In this document: piece by piece, positions 55,301-63,426 of the stretch
Numbering within the stretch: the stretch's first letter is position 1
Layout of the letters: each line of letters begins with the position of its first letter
Source of the DNA: Pseudomonas sp. CFBP13508
Lineage (GTDB): Bacteria > Pseudomonadota > Gammaproteobacteria > Pseudomonadales > Pseudomonadaceae
NCBI RefSeq assembly: GCF_005233515.1
Contig: NZ_QFZZ01000004.1
Coordinates: 506,644-570,643 of the forward strand
Direction: 5' to 3'
Length of the DNA stretch: 64,000 nucleotides
The notes under the pieces: generated by a model
Told to the model about the DNA's origin: nothing
Seen by the model: the letters and a program-made list of their open reading frames with translations, nothing else
Databases searched by the model: none
Made by a program: the position numbers and the translations under genes

Positions 55301-58300
55301 TGCAGCCAGCGGCAAAGCCGGGCTGATTTCCAGCCTGATTGATGACTTGACGCTGACCGTGACGCGCCTGGCTAACCGCGCCGGCAAGATGTTCGGCAAG
55401 GATCAGGTGATCTTCACTGGTGCCAGCCTGGACAACACCAGCGGCGAGATCAGCGGTAATCAGCTGGGGCTCGAAGCCGTCGGGCAGGTTCTCAATCAGG
55501 GCGGCCTGATCGAATCGGCAAACAGCCTCAAGCTGACTGCCTACGGCTTGGATAACAGCGCCGGTGGCCAGCTCCGCGCCCTCGGTGGCGCTGCGAGTCA
55601 GATCAAGCTGACCGGCAATCTGAACAACCAGAGCGGCGTGATCGAAATCGGCAGTCAGGACCTGCTGCTGTCGGGTGCCGAAATCAATAACTTCAGCGGC
55701 AATGTGCGCCACGCGGCGCAGGGCCTTTTCGACCTGGATGTGAGCCAACTGGCCAACAACCAGGGCAGTCTCACCGGGCTGGGCAATGGTGTATGGGATG
55801 TCGGCTCGGTCAACGGTGTTGGTACCTGGCAACTGAACGGCGGGCTGACCTACACCAGTGCGCAGAACCTGACGCTCAATGCTGGCGAACGGATCGCCAG
55901 TACTTCGGGGCTCAGCCTCAACGTGGCCAACCTGAACAATGCCGGACAATTGCTCAGCGGCGGCGATCTGGCGCTGACCCTCGGCGGTAATCTGCTCAAC
56001 AGCGGCAAAGCCTCCGCGCAGCAGAAACTCACGATCAGCGCCAACGACGTGATCCAGCAGGACGGGCGACTGGTCAGCGGCGGCGACACCGTGATGACCT
56101 TGCGCGGCACACTGGACAATCTCGGTCGCCTGATCGCCAACCAGAACCTCACGGTGACGGCGGCACGGATCAATAACAAAGGCACCCTCGGCGCCCAAGG
56201 CAATCTCGAATTCACCGCCGCCAACGGTCTCTACAACGATGCCGACACGCTGCTGTTCAGCGGCGGCACGATGAAGCTGCACGGCAACAGCCTGAATAAC
56301 TATTACGGCGATATTTACAGCCGCGGCAACATGAGCTTCGACGCTGTCGATGGCGGGCGCGCGGCGTTGTTCAGCAACTTGTCGGGCACCATCGAAGGCG
56401 AGGGTGACGTCGACATCAACGCGGTTTCCTTCGAAAATGCCAAAGCCGAGTTCGAGCTGACTTCCGGTCAGTCGTCCGGCAGTTTGAGCTGGGTGTGCGG
56501 TCAGCACTGCGATGGTGGTGATGGCTGGAAGCGCGGCACCATCACCATCACTACCCAATTCAACGACGAGGTGCTCAAGGACTCGCGCGCGGCGCGATTC
56601 GTGGCAGGCAAGAACTTCACCATCCACGCCAACCAGTTTGAAAACCGTTACAGCCTGCTGGCCGCCAACGGCGACCTGACCGTGACGGCTGACAGCCTGC
56701 TGAACCAGGGCGCGGAGTCGCGTTCGGGGACGCGCGTGGTGAAAAGGGGCACCCCTGGGCGTATCGACAACAGCCTCTGGGACAAGATGGAGTTCGTCGA
56801 TGTTCCGGCGTTCAACGCGGCTACCGCGGCCGGCAACTTCGATCAGGCGCGGTTCGATGAACTGATCAGTCGCTCCAGTGATTCGCGATTCTCTTTGATG
56901 AGTGACGTCACCACCTGGAATGCAAACGGCAACGCCGTTTACGCTGCGGTGATGCAGGCCGGCGGCAAGGTCAAGCTCGACGTCACCAACAGCATCCAGA
57001 ACGGCACGCTATACGACAACACTTATGATCAACTGACAGGTTCCCTGGCCAGCGACCAGACAGACGCGGTCGGCGGCATCAACATCAACCTGGGCAAACA
57101 TAGCACCGACGCTGTCGCCCAAACCTCCAGATCCGTTACCCGTATCGAGCATGTCGACGCCGATGGCGTGAAGCAGATCAGCTTCACGCCGGTGGACTTC
57201 AAAGGTGTGCCGTTCGCCGCAGTCGACCCGACGGCTTCCTCGACCTTCCGGTTGCCGAAAGGCCCGTACGGCATGTTCGTGCAAAGCACCAATCCGCAGA
57301 GCCGTTATCTGATCGAAACCAACCCAGAGCTGACTCAGACGACCGCGTTCATGAGCTCCGACTACCTGCTCGGTAAGCTCGACTTCAGCGCCGACGAAGC
57401 GGCGCGTCGCCTCGGTGACGGTCGCTATGAATCGCGGCTGATCAGCGACGCCGTCATGGCCCAGACCGGCCAGCGTTTTCTCGCCGGTGGCCTGGAGAAC
57501 GACTACGAGCAATTTCGTTATCTGATGGATAACGCGCTCGCCAGCAAAAATCAATTGAACCTCTCAGTCGGCGTCAGCCTGACCTCGGCGCAGGTCGCTG
57601 CGCTGACCCACGACATTGTCTGGATGGAAGAGCGCATCGTCGACGGCCAGAAAGTGCTGGTGCCGGTGTTGTATCTGGCGCAGGCCGAGTCGCGCAACGT
57701 GCGCGGTGGCAGCCTGATTCAGGGCCGAGATCTGGAAATGCTGGCCGGTAGCGATCTGGTCAACGTCGGCACATTGAAGGCCAGCAACGACGTGTCCGTC
57801 GACGTCAAGGGCAGCCTCTATCAGGGCGGTCTGGTGGAAGCCGATGAGCGCATCAAACTCATGGCCACCGACAGCATCCGCAACGCACTTGCCGGCGAAA
57901 TCCGCGGCAATCAGGTCGAACTGACGACACTCAAGGGCGATATCGTCAACGATCGCACCGCCATCGCGGTGCGTGATGGCAACGGCATGCGCACCCTCGT
58001 CGACGACGGCGGCATCATCAGCGCCCGCGACAGCCTGACCATCAAGTCCGGACAGGATCTGATCAACGCGTCTGCCATCAGCAGCGGCGGTGACGCCAGC
58101 CTGAGTGCAGCGCGCGACATCAACCTGTTGGCGACACGCGACGAAGACGAACTCCACGAATCCTTCGATGGCGGCCACCGCTCAGTCATTACCACCACCG
58201 TGGAAAACCTCGCGTCGACAGTGAAAACCGGCGGCGACCTGAAGCTCGATGCCGGTCGCGACATCAACGTCGTCGCCAGCACAGCGGAAGCCACCGGCAA

Positions 58301-60635
58301 CCTCACCGCCGAGGCCAAGCGCGACATCAACATGTCCTCGGCCGGAGATGAACACAACGTCGAAACCCATAGCAAGGACGGCAAGAAACGTGTCCATGAA
58401 CAGGATGACCACACTGTTCAGAAAGCAGCTGAGTTCATCGCCGGCGGCGACGTAAAAACCAGTTCCGGGCGTGACACCACACTGGTCGCGAGCAAGATCA
58501 GCGCAGGCAATGAAGCCTACGTCTACGCCGGTAACGACCTCAGTCTGCTGGCTGCGCAGAACAAGGACCACACGCTCTACGACACGAAGGAGAAGGGCGG
58601 TTTCGGCAACCTGAAACTCCAGCGCGACGAGGTCACCCAGGTCACCCACGTCGGCAGCGAAATCAAGACCGGCGGCAACCTGTCTCTGGTCAGCCTGGGC
58701 GACCAGCATTACCAGGTGGCCAAACTCGACAGCGGCAAGGACATCCTCCTCGACAGCGGCGGCGCCGTCACCTTCGAAGGGGTGAAGGATCTGCATGACG
58801 AGAGCCATACCAAAACCAACAACAACGCGGCGTGGGTCTCGGCCAAAGGTCGCGGCAACAGCGACGAAACCCTGCGCCAGACGCAGATGATCGCCAAGGG
58901 CAACATCGTCCTGAAAGCGGTCGATGGGCTGAAGATTGATATCAAGGATGTGAGTCAGGAGTCCGTCAGCCAGACCATTGATGCGATGGTCAAGGCTGAT
59001 CCGCAACTGGCGTGGTTGAAGGATGCGGAGGCTCGGGGAGATGTTGATTGGCAGCGCGTGAAGGAGATTCACGAGTCGTTTAAATACGAGAACTCGGGCG
59101 TCGGGCCAGCGGCGCAAATTGCCATCGCCATCATGATGTCTTTTGTGATGGGGCCGGCAGGACTGGGCTTGGTCGGCGGTGGCTTCGGCGGCGCATTCGC
59201 CACAACCCTCGCTACGACGGGCGTGACAAGCACGATCAGCAACAAAGGGAACCTCGGCGCTGCTTTCAAGGAAACATTCAGCGCCGACAGTCTCAAGAAC
59301 GCAGCTATCGCTGGCTTCACCGCAGGCATGCTTGATTATGCCGATGCCAATTGGTTTGCAGCGGGGGGCAGCAAAGCCGCAAGTATTCTGACCAGCAGTA
59401 ATTTTACCGACGTAGCGATCCGAACTGCAGGTCGCGCGGTCATTTCCAGTGGCATCTCTACCACCATTGGTGGCGGTAGCTTTGGTGACAACTTTGGTTC
59501 CGCGTTGCTGGGAGAAGCGGGCAGTGTCGCGATGGCGACCGGGTTCAATTTTGTTGGCGATCAAACGATCAAGTTCCCGGAAGGTGGCGTAGTAAAAGTT
59601 GTCGCGCATGCGCTGATGGGAGGCTTGCTTTCCGAGGCGATGGGTGGGGATTTTGCTACTGGTGCGGCGGCTGCCGGGCTGAACGAAGCGGCGATGAATG
59701 TCCTTGTGAAGTTCGCTGGTGGCAATGATCAGATGCAGGTGATGCTGTCGCAGCTGACGGGCGTGTTAGCGGCTGCCGCCGTGGATGAAAACACCCAGCT
59801 AGGGGCCGCCATCGCAGGGAGTGCGACGACCTATAACTACCTCTATCACCGTGAGGTGAAAGAGATGCTGGCCGAAATGGACAGCAAATCCACTGATGAG
59901 GAAAAGCTGGCGGTCAGGGATAAATACGAAGCGCTCGACAAGCAACGAGAGTTGGAGCGTGACGAGTTTTGTAAAGGAGCAGCTGATACTTGCCGTCAGA
60001 TCTCACGCGATTTGGCCGACGATGACGAAAAATTTTCAGAACTCATAAACAAACTGAGGAGTGAAGGCAACGGAGCAGAGGCCTATTGGGTAAGCTCTGT
60101 TCAAGAAGGGAATTTATATTCTGCTGGATCAATGGCTTCCGTTGTGAAAGCACAGGAGGGTGGCTTCTTTGCAAAATTGGGCGCTGTGGTTTTCGAGATG
60201 GGCGCCGGAATTTTTCCGGGGCGGGCTATCGGAAAAGGCACGACGGCTAAACATGTGGATGATGAAAAGGTTGTTGATGTAAAAGGGGTTGCTGGCGGCG
60301 CAGGCGGTACTGAAAAAATCGTCACGATCAGCAAAGATCGCTACCCCGAGTCGGCGCAACATATTGAAGATGCCATCGGGGCAGGAAAGCCTGACACGTT
60401 GACCATAGATCGAGATAATGCGGCAACGCGCAGGCGTGATTCTTTGCGCGGAATTGAAACAAAACCGGGCCTCGACCGTGATGAATATCCGCCCGCCATG
60501 TTCCAGGAAGGGGGGCAGGGAGCCTCAGTAAGGCATATCCCCGCTGGTGATAACCGTGGGGCGGGCGCTTGTATTGGCGCTCAATGCAGAGAGTTGCCTA
60601 ACGGGACGAAGGTTAGAATAGAGGTGATAGATTAG
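52359..60635 (+). CDS. cdiA: CdiA-type contact-dependent inhibition exoprotein with NucA/NucB-like DNase tip
   Basis: This protein of about 2,758 residues is the secreted partner of CdiB. The N-terminus has an extended signal peptide (to about residue 48, VWAQA) and a TPS secretion domain, with [20 protein letters not shown] near 156. Filamentous-hemagglutinin repeats rich in LDNS/NN motifs follow (about 300-1400), then a second repeat region with [14 protein letters not shown] near 1955 and a DUF637-like pretoxin region (about 2245-2430). [11 protein letters not shown] near 2490 marks the probable toxin boundary. The last 110 residues resemble the NucA/NucB DNase fold: [20 protein letters not shown] and [12 protein letters not shown]. 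From about 59,850 the codon use becomes visibly more A+T-rich, as expected for a swapped toxin tip. The ATG at 52359 is preferred over 52293. Confidence 0.9.
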   Translation: [2758 protein letters not shown]

Positions 60636-60638
60636 ATT

Positions 60639-61271
60639 ATGAATAATCTGGATAAGTTGTTATCGATTGCAAGTTCGTCCTTGAGTGAACGTGAGCCAGA
60701 ACTGTCTGGGCCAATACGCAAACTGGCAGGGACTTCGGCGGAACAACTTGTTAATGTGCTGCGTCAGCGCAATGGCTTCTATGCTTTTGAAGGCGCGCTG
60801 CATGTTTTTCCAAGTGACTCCAGTCAAAGTGAAATGGGAATGTCTGATTGGAATCACGCTGACCTGTGGCGCAGTAGCTACAATGGCCTAGCCGATAACG
60901 TTGTCTTTTTTGCTGAAGATATCTTTGGTGGACAGTTCTGTATTAAGGATGGCAGTATCTACATTTTTGATCCGGAAACTGGCTCGTTAGAGTACTTGGC
61001 TGCGGATGTTGAAAGCTGGGCTGAAGTAGTTCTGCACGACTATGAAGTATTGACAGGCTATCCGTTGGCTCATCAGTGGCAAAAGCGCAATGGTCCAGTT
61101 CGTGCGGGGATGCGTTTGCTGCCCAAAGTGCCTTTTGTAATGGGCGGCGATTTTTCCTTGGATAATTTATATGTTGCCGATGCTGTAGAAGGCATGCGGC
61201 TCAGAGCCGATATAGCCGATAAGATTAAAAATTTACCAGACGGTACTCAGGTTAAATTCAGTCTGGACTGA
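60639..61271 (+). CDS. cdiI: SUKH-like immunity protein for the CdiA tip
   Basis: This 210-residue cytoplasmic protein starts 3 bases after the cdiA stop. The order (DNADLWRSSYNG-like region, FFAEDIFGGQFCIKDGSIYI, then DPETGSLEYLAADVESWAEV) matches the SUKH/SMI1 superfamily, the commonest immunity fold for nuclease toxins. Position and family make it the likely inhibitor of the DNase tip. It shares the lower G+C of the toxin tip, consistent with transfer of both as a unit. Confidence 0.82.
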   Translation: MNNLDKLLSIASSSLSEREPELSGPIRKLAGTSAEQLVNVLRQRNGFYAFEGALHVFPSDSSQSEMGMSDWNHADLWRSSYNGLADNVVFFAEDIFGGQFCIKDGSIYIFDPETGSLEYLAADVESWAEVVLHDYEVLTGYPLAHQWQKRNGPVRAGMRLLPKVPFVMGGDFSLDNLYVADAVEGMRLRADIADKIKNLPDGTQVKFSLD

Positions 61272-61282
61272 CAGGAGAAAAT

Positions 61283-61397
61283 AAATGGGGGCGGACCACG
61301 TTTAGAAAGGGATAAATGGGGACAGACCACGTTTAGAAAGCACTCCACTCCAAGAACGTGGGTCTGTCCCCGGGAAAAAGGGTGGCAAACCACGTTT
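61283..61397. repeat. Repeat cluster A (GGGGACAGACCACGTTT family)
   Basis: Two direct copies (61283-61309 with GGGGGCGGACCACG, and about 61313-61345 with GGGGACAGACCACGTTTAGA) are followed by an inverted copy (about 61353-61373, AACGTGGGTCTGTCCCC) and a diverged fourth (about 61379-61397). The second and third form a hairpin. The cluster fills the gap between the immunity gene and the transposase. Confidence 0.85.
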
Positions 61398-61493
61398 TAA
61401 TGTAATTGACTGCAACAATACGTGAAAATTTGCCGTCATGTTTACCTTGCGGCCCGCTAAGCTTTCAGTTCGACCAATTGAAAGGATTCATCA

Positions 61494-62186
61494 ATGCCGC
61501 GTAGAGCCCGAGTTTTGATACCAGGCGTACCGCTCCACTTGATTCAGCGAGGAAACAATAGATCTGTCTGTTTTTTTACCGAGGAAGACTACCATTTTTA
61601 TCTGGAGCTGTTGGCTGAGCAGGCGTCGAAAAATGACTGTGATGTTCATGCGTGGTGCTTAATGACCAATCACGTTCATTTGTTAGTCAGTCCTCATCAT
61701 GCCAATAGCGCAAGCCTGCTGATGAAAGGTATTGGCCAGAGATACGTTCAATATATAAATCGCGTGTACAGACGCAGTGGAAGTTTGTGGGAAGGCCGGT
61801 ATCGTTCATGCCTTGTTGAGAGTGAGCGATATTTATTGTGCTGTTATCGGTACATCGAAATGAATCCGGTGAGAGCGAAAATGGTAGTTCATCCAGCCGA
61901 ATATCGCTGGTCAAGCTACCGTGTTAATGCACAATCAGAGCGCTCGCACATTGTTACCCCTCATGCTCAATACTTGGCGCTTGGAGTGCAGGGCGGGCAA
62001 CCGGCAGATGCCTACCGCGAACTGTTCAATAAAGACTTAGAGTCAGAAGTGGTTGACCAGATTCGTGCCGCGACCAATGGGAATAATGTTTTTGGCGGTT
62101 CAAAGTTTGCTGTTGAAGTGGAGGCAATGATCGGTCGTCGTGTGCAGCGAGGGAGCCCGGGACGGCCGAAAAAATCGACCATTTAG
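61494..62186 (+). CDS. Y1-type transposase, RAYT/IS200-like (COG1943)
   Basis: This 230-residue protein has the HUH motif NHVHLLVSPH (His pair near 60-62) and a catalytic Tyr region GQRYVQYINRVYRRSGSLW (about residues 80-98). It also has the family's EGRYRSCLVESERYLLCCYR, then YIEMNPVRAKMVVHPAEYRW. It opens MPRRARVLIPGVPLHLIQRG as REP-associated transposases do. Such enzymes act on hairpins in single-stranded DNA. It is flanked by palindromic repeats unlike the genome-wide REP, which may be its own substrate. The last 38 codons are duplicated just downstream. Confidence 0.88.
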   Translation: MPRRARVLIPGVPLHLIQRGNNRSVCFFTEEDYHFYLELLAEQASKNDCDVHAWCLMTNHVHLLVSPHHANSASLLMKGIGQRYVQYINRVYRRSGSLWEGRYRSCLVESERYLLCCYRYIEMNPVRAKMVVHPAEYRWSSYRVNAQSERSHIVTPHAQYLALGVQGGQPADAYRELFNKDLESEVVDQIRAATNGNNVFGGSKFAVEVEAMIGRRVQRGSPGRPKKSTI

Positions 62187-62366
62187 TAAAAGGTGGTCTG
62201 TCCCCGTTTTTTACTCGTGCCGCGACCAATGGGAATAATGTTTTTGGAGGTTCAAAGTTTGCTGTTGAAGTGGAGGCAATGATCGGTCGTCGTGTGCAGC
62301 GAGGGAGCCCGGGACGGCCGAAAAAATCGACCATTTAGTAAAAGGTGATCTGTCCCCGTTTTTTAC
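62063..62366 (+). repeat. 152-bp tandem duplication covering the transposase 3' end
   Basis: Unit 1 is 62063-62214 and unit 2 is 62215-62366. They agree nearly base for base, with a few substitutions such as GGCGGT to GGAGGT and GGTGGTC to GGTGATC. Each unit holds the last transposase codons, its stop, and one inverted repeat copy CTGTCCCCGTTTTTTAC. A further partial CGTTTTTTAC follows at 62367. The second unit encodes only a headless transposase tail. Confidence 0.9.
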
Positions 62367-62440
62367 CGTTTTTTACTTTTTAATCATCCTGATATGGCGA
62401 ATCAGGGAACATTTAAAGTGTTTAATCCTGGGAAACCGCA

Positions 62441-62806
62441 ATGAGCAAGCAGTGTTTTATGGGGTGCGAGCAGTGTGGAGGGGAGCTGTCTGTCTACAGA
62501 GAAGGCAGCGCCCAAGGAGTAAAATGTTCTCAGTGCGGTTGGTCGGTAGTTACAACCCACATTCCAGAGATTAAGGTGGACGAGACTCAGTATGAGGTGC
62601 GCTGCCGGGGTGACTATCAGAATAAAGCCCATGTAAAAGCTGTTTCTGAAGTTACAGGCCGTAATTTCTTGTCTTCCAGAACTACTCTCCAGCAAGATCT
62701 TGCTCTGGTGTTTGTCGGTCAAGCGGAGAAGGTTTTGCAGGTTAGAAATACTCTTGTTTTTGCGGGAATGACGTGTGAGATTACGCCTGATTTTCGCTGG
62801 GTATGA
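62441..62806 (+). CDS. Zinc-ribbon protein with L7/L12-like tail, possible orphan immunity protein
   Basis: This 121-residue protein has two CxxC knuckles (Cys9/Cys12 and Cys29/Cys32), the second followed by GWSVVTTHIPEIKVDE. The C-terminal part (VKAVSEVTGRNFLSSRTTLQ, then ITPDFRWV) looks like the ribosomal L7/L12 C-terminal fold. Similar small proteins occur near polymorphic-toxin loci. Here it stands without a toxin, between repeat clusters, as an orphan cassette would. The function is inferred from context. Confidence 0.7.
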   Translation: MSKQCFMGCEQCGGELSVYREGSAQGVKCSQCGWSVVTTHIPEIKVDETQYEVRCRGDYQNKAHVKAVSEVTGRNFLSSRTTLQQDLALVFVGQAEKVLQVRNTLVFAGMTCEITPDFRWV

Positions 62807-62818
62807 ACGTTGCAAATA

Positions 62819-62958
62819 ACCTCGGACAGATCACGTTTAGAAAGCGTTGCGAAAACGTAGTCTGGGTAAATGGGGACAGACCACGTTTAGAAGGCACTCC
62901 AAAACGTGGTCTGTCCACGTTTCCTTCCAAAACGTGGTCTGCCCCCGTTTCCTTCCCC
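62819..62958. repeat. Repeat cluster B
   Basis: At least five copies or half-copies lie here: GGACAGATCACGTTTAGA, AACGTAGTCTGG, GGGGACAGACCACGTTTAGA, AACGTGGTCTGTCC and AACGTGGTCTGCCCCCGTTT. They form two hairpins and a tail, between the zinc-ribbon gene and the frameshifted immunity-like gene. Confidence 0.85.
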
Positions 62959-62990
62959 CGGAATGAAATCAGTAAAAGAGGTGAAATAAT

Positions 62991-63388
62991 ATGAAGCGCG
63001 CTCTCTCTCTTGGACGGTCGGTTTTGGCGGAACCTGTGAAGGTGGCACGCAAAGAGATCCATCTTGGAATGATGTAGTTGCGCACCTTGAAGAATCCTGC
63101 CGAAGTTTGGGGAGTGTAACCCTGGATATTGAAGAATTAGCAGGCTTCGAACTATTGACATTGCAGGTTGTTGCAGAGAGAAACAAGTACGCGCTGACTC
63201 TCGGCGTTGATGATGGCGATGACAACGATGTCGAAGTATTTTGCGGCGATAAAAATCGTGGCGGAATCATTCATATCCAAGGCGACGCCGTTGCTGGTTC
63301 AGCCATCTGCTCAAATTTTGAGATTGTCGTAGAGATATTCAACCAGCTCTTCGACAGTGGCCGAGTGTCGCCAGCGCTCATGAACTGA
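62991..63388 (+). pseudogene. Immunity-like gene out of frame at a (CT)5 tract
   Basis: The ATG at 62991 has a good AGAGGTGA site. From it the frame runs MKRALS into a CTCTCTCTCT tract (63001-63010) and stops after 28 codons. Removing one CT would continue the frame as WTVGFGGTCEGGTQRDPSWN through to the stop at 63388, giving about 131 residues. The internal part (LTLQVVAERNKYALTLGVDD) is coding-like. The family looks like a small immunity-type protein (WTVGFGG start), but I do not have a firm name. The lesion may be a slippage mutation or an on/off switch. Confidence 0.72.
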
Positions 63389-63394
63389 CGTTTG

Positions 63395-63426
63395 GAGATA
63401 AACGGGGATAGACCACCTTTCATTTC
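63395..63426. repeat. Repeat copy C
   Basis: One diverged copy (ACGGGGATAGACCACCTTTC) lies between the stop of the immunity-like gene and the start of the cdiA-like remnant. Confidence 0.75.

Noticed and set aside
52326..56627. Open minus-strand frame of 1,433 codons opposite cdiA
   Set aside because: It mirrors the repeat-rich hemagglutinin region. High G+C third positions on the coding strand leave few antisense stops. There is no ribosome site and no recognisable domain, whereas the plus strand is clearly coding.
61272..61493. tRNA-like or attachment-site remnant at the edge of the cassette array
   Set aside because: No cloverleaf or tRNA 3' end could be recognised; the stretch is explained by the repeat cluster.
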